Source of the DNA: a virus
Reading direction: 5' to 3' (one strand)
Length of the DNA stretch: 36,146 bases
Virus record (IMG/VR): IMGVR_UViG_3300009180_000110
Location: 1 to 36,146 of that record
Part shown: piece by piece, positions 9,287-15,823 of the stretch
Layout: every line of letters begins with the position of its first letter
How positions within the stretch are numbered: the first letter of the stretch is position 1
Program-made: the position numbers and the translations under genes
Notes under the pieces: model-generated
What the model was told of the DNA's origin: nothing
Databases searched by the model: none
What the model saw: only the letters and a program-made list of their open reading frames with translations

Positions 9287-9424
9287 GCGGTACGCCTCAA
9301 TGGCGTCCTTGAGGTCGCCGCGCAGTTGCTCAAGCTGGTCCTGCTGCTGCTGGAGCCGCAGGTAAGCCTCAAGTGCGAACTTGTCCAGAGTCGCCCGGTC
9401 CCAGGTGTTGAATGTTGGTGTCAT
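9266..9424 (-). CDS. Small coiled-coil accessory protein (52 aa)
   Basis: A 52-residue protein starting MTPTFNTWDRATLDKFA. It has a Gln/Leu heptad-like middle (LRLQQQQDQLEQLRGDLKDA) and a basic end. The ATG at 9424 overlaps the stop of the upstream leftward gene by 4 nt, which supports the call. Similar short proteins of the TWDRATLDKFA type are common in phage accessory regions, with unknown role. Its 3' end overlaps the end of the rightward gene 8972-9286 by 21 nt, so the two transcripts are antisense there. Confidence 0.75.
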   Translation of the reverse strand: MTPTFNTWDRATLDKFALEAYLRLQQQQDQLEQLRGDLKDAIEAYRLRNLRD

Positions 9425-9648
9425 GGGTGTGGACAATCATCAGGCACAAACGCCAAGCAATGCACACCAGCGTACTTGGTCCGGGTTTTGATCCAGCGGT
9501 CGATGTAAGTGTCAGGCATCAGCGCCAAGCTGCGGCTGATTTGCGAATTAGGAACGCTGAGAGCAATCGCCAGCTCACTGGCTGTCATGCCATCAGGCGC
9601 CAGGGCCAGGGTATCTCGGATGCGTTTACTTAAAACGGTGATTGTCAT
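9421..9648 (-). CDS. Small winged-helix DNA-binding protein (75 aa)
   Basis: A 75-residue protein with a helix-turn-helix: DGMTASELAIALSVPNSQISRSLALM, where SELAIALSV forms the first helix and NSQISRSLALM the recognition helix. The following YIDRWIKTRTKYAG looks like the wing. It probably binds DNA as a small regulator of this leftward gene block or of host genes. The ribosome site is weak (AAGAACAA). It is the only clear HTH protein in the leftward small-gene block and therefore a candidate ligand for the operators at 13809 or 22889. The target is unknown. Confidence 0.72.
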   Translation of the reverse strand: MTITVLSKRIRDTLALAPDGMTASELAIALSVPNSQISRSLALMPDTYIDRWIKTRTKYAGVHCLAFVPDDCPHP

Positions 9649-9654
9649 TTGTTC

Positions 9655-10050
9655 TTACTCCGTCAGCGGCTCTTGCACTGGCAGGGGTGGGGTGGTGTAG
9701 AGTGGCTCAAACACCTCATTTTTAAGCCGCCAATATTTTTTACTTAAATCCACAACATGGGTGGTGTAGAGCCAATGCCCGTCTTTTGGGTCTTTGAAAC
9801 GCCACGCCACCGGCTCCTGCGCTGGCTGTGCTGCGGGTGGTGCGGTGTAGAGTTTTGTGCCAACTGCCAAACGCTGATTAAATTCGCATTTGAATCCGTC
9901 ATTATTAATTTTTACCACTTCGCCAACAGGCTCCTGCACTGGCTGTTCCAGCGTGTTGCGGAGGGCATTGGCTGCCAGCTGCCGGATGTAGGGGTTATCA
10001 CTCTCCAACGCCTCCAGCGCCTGCTGAGCGGCTTTTCGTAAGTCAGTCAT
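9655..10050 (-). CDS. Modular accessory protein with QEP linkers (131 aa)
   Basis: A 131-residue protein built of short modules joined by Pro/Gln linkers. An N-terminal helix (RKAAQQALEALES) is followed by EQPVQEPVGEVV, a small domain ending LYTAPPAAQPAQEPVAWRF, and a second block ending PLYTTPPLPVQEP. This style is widespread in phages of Gram-negative bacteria and has no known function. GAGGGGAC precedes the ATG, and the start overlaps the stop of the upstream gene. The linker DNA is repeated here and in 10289-10789, which may let modules be exchanged. Confidence 0.75.
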   Translation of the reverse strand: MTDLRKAAQQALEALESDNPYIRQLAANALRNTLEQPVQEPVGEVVKINNDGFKCEFNQRLAVGTKLYTAPPAAQPAQEPVAWRFKDPKDGHWLYTTHVVDLSKKYWRLKNEVFEPLYTTPPLPVQEPLTE

Positions 10051-10292
10051 GTCCCCTCCTTGATGTGTTTCAACAAACGCGATGTAACACCAAAATTACC
10101 TTGTGCCATACACTTTGCCATCGGGTCTGCTTGATTTTTTACAGTCCAAGGTTTTTCTTTGTCAACAAAACAAAGTTCTTGGCTGTCGTTTATCAATCCA
10201 ATGAAAAACCGAATGCTGTCATTTTCAACTTCATCACCTACCCGGAAGGTGGTTTCGCCTGTGGGGTTTTGAAGATAAGTTACTGCGCTCAT
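10047..10292 (-). CDS. Hypothetical accessory protein (81 aa)
   Basis: An 81-residue protein with a beta-rich core (TFRVGDEVENDSIRFFIGLI, then ELCFVDKEKPWTV) and a helical end finishing in IKEGT. I recognise no family; the RVGDEV stretch could be a small SH3-like barrel. Its last codons contain the Shine-Dalgarno of the next gene. The same 19-nt junction is used at its own start, so both this gene and the one upstream end in IKEGT. Confidence 0.68.
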   Translation of the reverse strand: MSAVTYLQNPTGETTFRVGDEVENDSIRFFIGLINDSQELCFVDKEKPWTVKNQADPMAKCMAQGNFGVTSRLLKHIKEGT

Positions 10293-10789
10293 GTCCCCTC
10301 CTTGATGCCGTGGGCGGCTTCGGTGGCACGAATAAGCGATTGTGCGTATTCAAATGAAGGTTTGCCCTTGTGTGTTGTTTTCATATAAACTTTTTCTTCA
10401 ATAGCGGTCATTGCATTTAATGTCAGCGGCTTGCGCTGTGCTGCGGGTGCGGGTTTTTGCACATCGTCAATCTCGCCGCAGTGGTAACACTGCCACGCCC
10501 AACAACCTTTTTCAGAGTGACAAAAACGACACGCTACAGGCCCCTGCACTGGCGGTGCTGGCTGAAAGTTCGGCTCTGCGTCTTGAATTAACAAAATTAA
10601 ACCGTGTTTGCTGCCTTGGTTTTCTTGAGCCAGCGTGACCGTGCCAAAAAGACGGGAGTCGCTATCGTGTTCGCCCGTGCTAACGTCGATTGACACTTCC
10701 ATGCCCTCGACCAGCGCGGCAATGTCTGTCGGCTCCTGCACTGGCTGCTCCGTATTAGTGTTTTTAAATGCAGTATTTTTAAGTGTCAT
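10289..10789 (-). CDS. Modular accessory protein with a cysteine cluster (166 aa)
   Basis: I place the start at 10789 (MTLKNTAF), because GGAGAACTGAA directly precedes it and the longer frame would run into the upstream gene. The 166 residues include a QPVQEP linker, a beta domain, then CRFCHSEKGCWAWQCYHCGE, a likely zinc-binding cluster. After a second Ala/Pro linker comes a helical module (LNAMTAIEEKVYMKTTHKGK) ending in IKEGT. It looks like a chain of small modules also seen in 9655-10050. Function is unknown; the zinc cluster suggests nucleic-acid or protein binding. Confidence 0.72.
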   Translation of the reverse strand: MTLKNTAFKNTNTEQPVQEPTDIAALVEGMEVSIDVSTGEHDSDSRLFGTVTLAQENQGSKHGLILLIQDAEPNFQPAPPVQGPVACRFCHSEKGCWAWQCYHCGEIDDVQKPAPAAQRKPLTLNAMTAIEEKVYMKTTHKGKPSFEYAQSLIRATEAAHGIKEGT

Positions 10790-10790
10790 T

Positions 10791-10979
10791 TCAGTTCTCC
10801 TTTTCAATTGGCACATCGCGCCATTCGCCAAGCGGGTCACCTGCAATTGATGCTGTGTATTGATCTGCACTGCTTTTTTCTAACCATTGCGGGAGAGTGC
10901 GGCCAGTAGAAAAACCCGCTGGGTCGTCATAAACAGTTTCAACGCGCTCGCCAAACCGCAGTTTGAATGTTGGTTTCAT
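10791..10979 (-). CDS. Hypothetical small protein (62 aa)
   Basis: A 62-residue protein beginning [19 protein letters not shown], with start at 10979 chosen because GGAGAACTGAA precedes it. The sequence has a beta-rich start and a middle containing [17 protein letters not shown]. The family is unknown. One nucleotide separates its stop from the next ATG. Its final codons (EKEN, stop) are read from the same 17-nt sequence that forms the end of the upstream gene in a different frame. Confidence 0.65.
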   Translation of the reverse strand: MKPTFKLRFGERVETVYDDPAGFSTGRTLPQWLEKSSADQYTASIAGDPLGEWRDVPIEKEN

Positions 10980-11407
10980 TTCAGTTCTCCTTCTGCTTTG
11001 GCTGTGCCCGGCACAACGCACTTAAGATCAACTGACTCGCTGTAGTACCCGTTTGACGTACCAAGCCAGCGGATATCAACCCAGCCTTTAAGGGTTGCTA
11101 GCTTGTAAAACGTCCAAGTAAAACTTTCTCCATAATGGTCATCGGGGTCGTAGCTTTCATGAGTCTGGTTAGACACTTCCTCGGCTACCAGGATGGGCGT
11201 ACCCACGAGGTCGGCCAAGTCGCCTACGATGCTCTCAACACGAACGTGTTCACAACAATTCTGATCGTGGTGCATCACGTAGATAGCGCCGTCAGCGCAG
11301 ACAATCTCAATCACATCATCACCGGGTTTTATGGAAACGAAAGTTTTGCCCACTAAATCGGCAAAGGCGGCTTTTGGCGTATCCCATTCAAGACTGTAAT
11401 TTTTCAT
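10976..11407 (-). CDS. DUF7448-like conserved protein (143 aa)
   Basis: A 143-residue protein with the pattern [18 protein letters not shown], then [52 protein letters not shown] and GTSNGYYSE. This combination matches my recollection of DUF7448, a family found in phages and bacteria with no biochemical role assigned. The adjacent cysteines (CC) in the HDQNCCE motif are a family hallmark. Translation starts after AAGGAGCCAATC, and the ATG overlaps the upstream stop. Confidence 0.8.
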   Translation of the reverse strand: MKNYSLEWDTPKAAFADLVGKTFVSIKPGDDVIEIVCADGAIYVMHHDQNCCEHVRVESIVGDLADLVGTPILVAEEVSNQTHESYDPDDHYGESFTWTFYKLATLKGWVDIRWLGTSNGYYSESVDLKCVVPGTAKAEGELK

Positions 11408-11601
11408 GATTGGCTCCTTGCTCTGATAGCAGCGGCGTATTGCTCATCGCCGTACTCACCTTGTGCTTCACACACCTTCGCACAAGCCTCGCGCTCGGCA
11501 GCGGCAGCGAGGTTGGCAAAGCGTTTACACCATTCATCAAAAGGCCCTTGCGTAAGTGGGCCAGCTTTCCGCGCCAGCTTCATGACGTCGTCTTCGGTCA
11601 T
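11404..11601 (-). CDS. Small helical accessory protein (65 aa)
   Basis: Start placed at 11601 ([10 protein letters not shown]), where the ATG overlaps the upstream TGA. An upstream ATG adds only four residues. The protein is helical: an acidic N-terminal helix, then [20 protein letters not shown]-type sequence (here [19 protein letters not shown]) and a basic end. The [10 protein letters not shown] motif is very common in short phage proteins of unknown role. Confidence 0.72.
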   Translation of the reverse strand: MTEDDVMKLARKAGPLTQGPFDEWCKRFANLAAAAEREACAKVCEAQGEYGDEQYAAAIRARSQS

Positions 11602-11720
11602 AACATCCCCCACAAGAATCCAGCCAAGCCAGCAATGCCTGTCACGGCAAAAAGCGCCAGAATGCAGGTGGCAATCAAGTGCATCCAGTTGGCGAGTTCA
11701 TAGTCGTCGTTGTCATTCAT
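11598..11720 (-). CDS. Single-pass membrane microprotein (40 aa)
   Basis: A 40-residue protein: an acidic N terminus (MNDNDDYELANWM) followed by one hydrophobic helix (LIATCILALFAVTGIAGLAG). The start at 11720 is preceded by AAAGGTAACGCT, and both ends overlap neighbours by 4 nt. It is a possible inner-membrane accessory protein. Small size and a lone helix also fit a holin or a superinfection-exclusion peptide, but nothing decides between these. Confidence 0.68.
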   Translation of the reverse strand: MNDNDDYELANWMHLIATCILALFAVTGIAGLAGFLWGML

Positions 11721-11926
11721 AGCGTTACCTTTCTTGTCTTGAGTCCACGGTGCGTGTAGCACTGCACTGAGCCATCCTCCAGCAGTTTCCAGCCTGCGTT
11801 CTCGCCGCACAGCCGCTGAATCTTCTCTTCCGCTGTGTCCACTCTCGCATCATGCTCAGATGGACCATCCAGCAGGTAAGCTGCTGACATGACCAGGGCC
11901 ACCAGCACTGCCGCCACCCAGTTCAT
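11717..11926 (-). CDS. Membrane-anchored small protein (69 aa)
   Basis: A 69-residue protein. Residues 2-19 form a hydrophobic segment (NWVAAVLVALVMSAAYLL), which could be a signal anchor. The rest is polar, with two cysteines (RLCGENAGWKLLEDGSVQCYTHRG) that might form a disulphide outside the cytoplasm. GGGAGGCAACC is a strong ribosome site. It resembles small Rz1/Rz-like or other envelope-facing phage proteins only in layout, and I do not assign a spanin role. Confidence 0.68.
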   Translation of the reverse strand: MNWVAAVLVALVMSAAYLLDGPSEHDARVDTAEEKIQRLCGENAGWKLLEDGSVQCYTHRGLKTRKVTL

Positions 11927-12111
11927 GGTTGCCTCCCAAACTTCAGCAGCTCCAACCGTTCCCGGCTGGTGCGTAGGGTGCAGTAGCGTTGGTGGATGCG
12001 CTCCAGCATCTTCACACGCTTGTGCACCAGCTTCTCCTCCTCCAACATAGCCAGCAGTTGCTCCTCGCTGTACTCATTAGCTTCCTGATGAAATTTTCTC
12101 CAGCTCTTCAA
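11923..12111 (-). CDS. Hypothetical helical protein, TTG start (62 aa)
   Basis: A 62-residue, highly charged helical protein. No ATG is available near the N terminus. A TTG at 12111 has GGAG seven nt upstream, so I accept it as the start. Sequence features include YSEEQLLAMLEEEKLVHKRV, a likely coiled coil, and a basic tail. It overlaps the preceding GTG-started gene by 35 nt in another frame. The family is unknown. Confidence 0.6.
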   Translation of the reverse strand: MKSWRKFHQEANEYSEEQLLAMLEEEKLVHKRVKMLERIHQRYCTLRTSRERLELLKFGRQP

Positions 12112-12247
12112 TTCTTTTCTCCAGTTCGGCGATGCGAGACACCACCTTGTTGTAGACCCGAGACGCGCTGTTGTGCGTCCGGGTGCGGATGATGAGTTCA
12201 GCCTGCGCTGCCCTCAGTCTTGCCTTCAGTTGTGTGAGTCGGGTCAC
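12077..12247 (-). CDS. Small coiled-coil protein, GTG start (56 aa)
   Basis: A 56-residue protein starting at GTG 12247, which overlaps the helicase stop as GTGA. Two heptad regions (LTQLKARLRAAQAELI and RIAELEKRIEELEKI) indicate a coiled coil, probably dimeric. Strongly basic residues separate them. Its tight coupling to the helicase gene suggests co-expression. Function is unknown. Confidence 0.65.
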   Translation of the reverse strand: MTRLTQLKARLRAAQAELIIRTRTHNSASRVYNKVVSRIAELEKRIEELEKISSGS

Positions 12248-13545
12248 TTTAACGCCTCCAGTGCGATGTCAGAAATGGCGCGTTTGTCATGGAGCGCCGC
12301 CCATATCTTTTCGTCAACCGTTTTGTTGGCCACCATGACGTAGCACCACACGTCGTGCCGCTGGCCGCTGCGGTGCAGGCGCCCGATGGTCTGCTCGTAA
12401 AGCTCCAGCGACCAGGGCAGGGACAGGAAGATGATCTTGCTGCCGCCGTGCTGCAGGTTGAGGCCGTGGCCAGCAGACTTAGGGTGGGCCAGCAGCAGCT
12501 CGACCTTGCCAGCGTTCCAGCGTTCGATGGCGTCTGGTTCATCCAGCGTCGCGGCGCGGGGGTAGCGGCGCTTGAGTTCGGCCAGCTCCTCCCGGTAGGT
12601 GTAGGCGATGATGGTGTTGGCGTGTTGGTTCTCGGCCAGCAGGTCGTCTAAGGCGTCGAACTTGGTTGAGTCGAACCAGACGGTCGAGTCGCCGTATACA
12701 AACCCAGACGCCATCTGCTGCAGCTTGGCCGTGACCACGCCAGCGTTGACGGCCACCGCCTGGGCGTCAGGGAACTGGGCCACAAAGTCCTTCTTCATCT
12801 GGTCGTAGGGCTGGCGGTTGACTAGGTCGAACCGCACCGGCACAGTGTGCAGCGGCGGCAGCTTGTCCTTGTACTCGCCCGGCTCCAGCACGAACGTGGC
12901 TGACTTGATCCGCGCCATGACCTGCTCCAGTGCGCCGGGGCGCGGCGCCCACTGGTTGTATTCTTTGCTGACTAGGTAGAAGTACTGCTGCTGAAACGCG
13001 CCCTTGCTGCGGCCCAGCAGCGCCTGATCGACGATCTTGCACTGGCCGAACACGTCCTCCAGGCCGTTGCTGGTGAAACTGCCGGTCAGCCCCCAACGGG
13101 TACGCACCTCGGTGATGACCTTGTTGAAAGCCTTGAATCTGGCCCCGCTAGGGTTCTTCAGCCGGGTCAGTTCGTCGAACACGACGGCGTCAAAGCCCCA
13201 CCATCTGCTCCAATGGTCGGCCAGCCATTGCAGGTTGTCGTAGTTGGTCACCACGATCTGGGCGTCTGCCCCTTCAATCGCAGCCAGCCGCTGCTTGGGC
13301 GTTCCAACCGCCACCGACACTTCGCGGTACTCGGCCCACAACTTGGCCTCGGTCGGCCAGACGCTGACAGCCACCCGCAGCGGCGCCACTACTAGGAACC
13401 GGCCCACAAGACATTTGCTAATAAGTTCGTCCATAGCCGACAGGGCGATGGCGGTCTTGCCTGCGCCGACCGGGGCAAGGATCATGGCCCGGTCGTTCTC
13501 AAACAGAAAGTCAACTGCCTGTTCTTGGTAGGGTCGTAAATTCAT
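12244..13545 (-). CDS. SNF2-family DNA helicase/translocase
   Basis: A 433-residue superfamily 2 ATPase of the compact phage SNF2 type. Walker A is G27-AGKT-31 (APVGAGKTAIAL). Motif II is DELT at 124-127, motif Ia is VVAPLRVAVSVWPTE, and motif VI is QTIGRLHRSGQR near residue 390, followed by DVWCYVMVANKTVDEKIW. The enzyme should translocate on DNA using ATP during replication, recombination or repair. Start 13545 (MNLRPYQEQ) is chosen because the protein family begins at this Q-motif-like sequence and GGAGCAG lies upstream; the longer frame adds only nine odd residues. It overlaps the VRR-NUC gene by 35 nt, and the pair is commonly found together in phages. Confidence 0.9.
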   Translation of the reverse strand: MNLRPYQEQAVDFLFENDRAMILAPVGAGKTAIALSAMDELISKCLVGRFLVVAPLRVAVSVWPTEAKLWAEYREVSVAVGTPKQRLAAIEGADAQIVVTNYDNLQWLADHWSRWWGFDAVVFDELTRLKNPSGARFKAFNKVITEVRTRWGLTGSFTSNGLEDVFGQCKIVDQALLGRSKGAFQQQYFYLVSKEYNQWAPRPGALEQVMARIKSATFVLEPGEYKDKLPPLHTVPVRFDLVNRQPYDQMKKDFVAQFPDAQAVAVNAGVVTAKLQQMASGFVYGDSTVWFDSTKFDALDDLLAENQHANTIIAYTYREELAELKRRYPRAATLDEPDAIERWNAGKVELLLAHPKSAGHGLNLQHGGSKIIFLSLPWSLELYEQTIGRLHRSGQRHDVWCYVMVANKTVDEKIWAALHDKRAISDIALEALK

Positions 13546-13786
13546 CCACCTGCTCCTTCGTCCACAGCACACAGTACCGTTGGTTCAGCCGCGCCATGTC
13601 GGCGGCAAAGACTTTCTGTAGCGCAGACAGCCGACCGCCGAGGGTCTTGACTTCCACGAACCACACCACGCCGCCGGGCAGCACCACGATGCGGTCGGCT
13701 GCGCCGCCGTGGCCGCGCCACTTGTAGGCTATGCCGCCCAGCGCCTTGACGCGCTTGACCAGATATGCTTCAATGTGTTTTTCCAT
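13511..13786 (-). CDS. VRR-NUC domain nuclease (91 aa)
   Basis: A stand-alone VRR-NUC nuclease of the PD-(D/E)XK superfamily. The catalytic set is visible: D31 in GGAADRIVV, E45 and K47 in FVEVKT, and Q57 in LSALQKVF. Phage VRR-NUC proteins of this size cut branched DNA such as Holliday-junction-like structures and travel with an SNF2 helicase, as here. It is the first gene of the leftward block, transcribed from the 13787-13883 control region. No separate C-terminal domain is present. Confidence 0.9.
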   Translation of the reverse strand: MEKHIEAYLVKRVKALGGIAYKWRGHGGAADRIVVLPGGVVWFVEVKTLGGRLSALQKVFAADMARLNQRYCVLWTKEQVDEFTTLPRTGS

Positions 13787-13808
13787 TGCCAGACTTTAAC
13801 ACAGAAAA

Positions 13809-13826
13809 AAAGTTTTGCACAACTTT
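13809..13826. promoter_or_regulatory. Imperfect palindrome, candidate operator
   Basis: The 18-bp sequence AAAGTTTTGCACAACTTT is a palindrome with a single mismatched pair (half-site AAAGTTNTG). It overlaps the -35 box of the rightward replication promoter and sits 23 nt upstream of the leftward nuclease start. Binding here could therefore control both directions. The regulator is not identified; the small HTH protein at 9421-9648 is one candidate. Confidence 0.5.
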
Positions 13827-13844
13827 ATTTTTATGTGCTATGAT
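13815..13844 (+). promoter_or_regulatory. Sigma70-type promoter for the replication operon
   Basis: TTGCAC at 13815-13820 and TATGAT at 13839-13844 are separated by 18 bp, which is close to the sigma70 consensus. The promoter lies in an AT-rich stretch in an otherwise GC-rich region. It points at 13884 and the whole replication operon. A recognisable host promoter implies early transcription by host RNA polymerase; no phage RNA polymerase gene is seen in the window. Confidence 0.65.
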
Positions 13845-13883
13845 GGCCTCACCCAATCTCGGGTAACAACGAAAGTAGAGTCC

Positions 13884-14045
13884 ATGAAGATCGAATTCAC
13901 CCGCGCCGAAATCGAGCGCATCATCCTGCTCCATGCCAACACGCTGGTTCCAGGCTACGGCTTCAACGAAATGGAAGCCAAGTACTCATCCATTCCTTCG
14001 AACATCACCGTCAGCAAGAAAGAAAAAGAAGATGAATCACAGTAA
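13884..14045 (+). CDS. Small protein opening the replication operon (53 aa)
   Basis: A 53-residue protein: an N-terminal helix (TRAEIERIILLHANTLVPG), then a polar segment and a highly charged end (SKKEKEDESQ). It begins after GAAAGTAGAG and overlaps the DUF2800 gene start by 14 nt. I do not recognise the family. As the first gene after the promoter it may be an early regulator, but nothing in the sequence proves that. Confidence 0.68.
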   Translation: MKIEFTRAEIERIILLHANTLVPGYGFNEMEAKYSSIPSNITVSKKEKEDESQ

Positions 14046-15156
14046 GATCGTCGGCGGCTCGACCGCCAAGCGGGTCATGCACTGCCCCGGCAGTGTGGCC
14101 CTGGTGGCGCAGATGCCGCCACAGGTCGAGAACAAGTACATGGCCGATGGGACGGCCCTGCACTCTGCTGTTGACCTACTGGTAAACGACGGTGACGCCA
14201 GCGCCTACAGCCTGCTGGGCAAGTCCTTTAACGGTGTGACGCTGGACGACGACCACTGTGAGAAGTTGAAGACGGCGCTGGCGCTGCTCGACGAGGTGGA
14301 CCCGCTGGAGCAGATGAACTTCAACACTGAACAGCGGGTCGGCTTTGGCGATCTGCTGCCGGGCGTGTTCGGCTCGACCGACCTGATTGGCCGCATAGGC
14401 AACCGGGCCATCGTGCTGGACTGGAAGTTCGGCGACGGTGTGGTGGTGACCGCCGAGGAGAACGAGCAGCTCATGTTCTACGCTGCTGCCGCTATGCGGA
14501 CGCCTGAGTCATCGTGGGCGTTTGAGGGCGCAACCGAGGTGGAGTGCGTCATCATCCAGCCCCCGGCGGTACGGCGCTGGGTGACCACACCCGAACGTAT
14601 TCGGACGTTCGAACGTGATCTGGTGAAGGCCGTCAAGAAGTCGGCCCTGCCTGACGCGCAACTGGCGGTGGGCGACCACTGCCGGTTCTGCCCGGCCAAG
14701 CCCGTCTGTCCAGAGATGACGGGCGCCGTTGACCGGGCCATTGCCGTCAAGATAGATAAGCTCGACAAGAACCTGATCAGCGACTACCTCAAGAACGCCG
14801 ACCTGCTGGAGACTTGGATCACCAGCCTGCGCGAGTTGGCGCTGTCGATGCTGGAGTCGGGTGCTAGACTGCCAGATTACAAGCTGGTTGCCAAAAGGGC
14901 AATCAGACAATGGACTGACGAGGACAAGGCCAAGGTCGCCCTGTTCGCGTTGGGCCTCAAAGAATCTGAAGTGATGGAGACTTCTATTCAGTCACCGGCC
15001 AAGGTCGAGAAGGCGCTCAAAAAGCGCAAGATCGCCCTGCCGACTGACATAGTTGTCGCCGTCAGTTCGGGTAGTACCCTGGCAAGCGCGGATGACCCGC
15101 GCCCCGAGGTGCTTTTGTTGGGCAAACAACTTGCCCGTCTTTCTAAACTTCAATAA
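14032..15156 (+). CDS. DUF2800 protein, Cas4/RecB-like PD-(D/E)XK nuclease with Fe-S cysteines
   Basis: A 374-residue protein of the phage DUF2800 type. H44 in GTALH, D117 in GSTDLIG, D130-x-K132 in VLDWKFG and Q146 in EENEQLMFY form the RecB/Cas4 nuclease motif series. Four cysteines, C18 in HCPGS plus C217, C220 and C226 in CRFCPAKPVC, match the 4Fe-4S arrangement of Cas4/AddB-like nucleases. It should process DNA ends for replication-linked recombination. The start at 14032 (MNHSKIVGG) is the homologous start; the upstream frame is low-complexity read-through. Its place just before the ssDNA-binding protein and polymerase supports the role. Confidence 0.88.
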   Translation: MNHSKIVGGSTAKRVMHCPGSVALVAQMPPQVENKYMADGTALHSAVDLLVNDGDASAYSLLGKSFNGVTLDDDHCEKLKTALALLDEVDPLEQMNFNTEQRVGFGDLLPGVFGSTDLIGRIGNRAIVLDWKFGDGVVVTAEENEQLMFYAAAAMRTPESSWAFEGATEVECVIIQPPAVRRWVTTPERIRTFERDLVKAVKKSALPDAQLAVGDHCRFCPAKPVCPEMTGAVDRAIAVKIDKLDKNLISDYLKNADLLETWITSLRELALSMLESGARLPDYKLVAKRAIRQWTDEDKAKVALFALGLKESEVMETSIQSPAKVEKALKKRKIALPTDIVVAVSSGSTLASADDPRPEVLLLGKQLARLSKLQ

Positions 15157-15164
15157 GGTAAAAA

Positions 15165-15785
15165 ATGTCAAATCTTTCAGTGTTCTCCAAGGCTGGTCTG
15201 CCAGCTATCAGTACTCTCTCCACTGCTCTCAAGAGCATCAGCGCAAGCGCAGGCCCGGTGGGTGTCGTTATCCTCAAAATGGATAAGGGTGGTCATTGGG
15301 TCTTCGGTGCAGACCAGACCGAGGTCGAGGACGAATCGACCTGGGCCGTCAACCCCTTCTCCTTTGTCCACGGCTTTATCGCCTGGGGTGATGGTGAAGT
15401 GCTTGGCGAGAAAATGGTTGCGGTGAGCCAGCCGCTGCCCGAGATCGACGAGCCGCCACCCGGCGCCAAGAAGGGCTGGGAGCAGCAGATCGGCATGAGC
15501 CTTAAGTGCTTGACCGGCGACGATGCTGGCATGGAAGCGCGGTTTACGACCACTTCGGTGGGCGGCAAGCGCGGCGTCCAGACCATCGCCGCTGCGCTGG
15601 CCGAGCAGGTTGACGTTGATCAGACGAGGCCAGTGGCGGTGGTTCGGCTGAAGAAGGACCATTACCAGCACAAGTCCTACGGCAAAATCTACACGCCAAT
15701 CTTTGAGATTGTCGAGTGGGTTAGCATGGATGGCGAAGAGCCTGAGAAGGCAGCGCCGGGGCGGCGTCGTCGCATCGCAGCGTAA
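15165..15785 (+). CDS. Probable ssDNA-binding protein
   Basis: A 206-residue protein between the DUF2800 nuclease and the DNA polymerase, the usual place for the single-strand DNA-binding protein in such operons. It has a beta-rich core with several aromatic positions (GHWVFGAD, PFSFVHGFIAW, KSYGKIYTPIFEIVEWV), as in OB-fold SSB proteins. The acidic/basic C terminus ends in GRRRRIAA rather than the acidic tail of bacterial SSB. AAGGTAAAAA precedes the ATG. The assignment rests on context and fold style, not on a unique motif. Confidence 0.72.
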   Translation: MSNLSVFSKAGLPAISTLSTALKSISASAGPVGVVILKMDKGGHWVFGADQTEVEDESTWAVNPFSFVHGFIAWGDGEVLGEKMVAVSQPLPEIDEPPPGAKKGWEQQIGMSLKCLTGDDAGMEARFTTTSVGGKRGVQTIAAALAEQVDVDQTRPVAVVRLKKDHYQHKSYGKIYTPIFEIVEWVSMDGEEPEKAAPGRRRRIAA

Positions 15786-15793
15786 CTTTTCTG

Positions 15794-15817
15794 ATGCCCA
15801 TTCGCAAGAGTGGGCAT
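15794..15817 (+). other. Intergenic hairpin with GNRA tetraloop upstream of polA
   Basis: A 10-bp stem (ATGCCCATTC paired with GAGTGGGCAT, one G-U) is capped by GCAA, a GNRA tetraloop. It begins 8 nt after the ssDNA-binding gene stop and ends 6 nt before the polymerase ATG at 15824. There is no U-run, so it is not an intrinsic terminator. It may set polymerase translation or mRNA processing. Confidence 0.6.
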
Positions 15818-15823
15818 TGGAAA

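Noticed and set aside
9284-9297. Terminator between the convergent genes ending at 9286 and 9266
   Set aside because: The AGGCG-GTA-CGCCT stem is only 5 bp and lacks a U-run on either strand.
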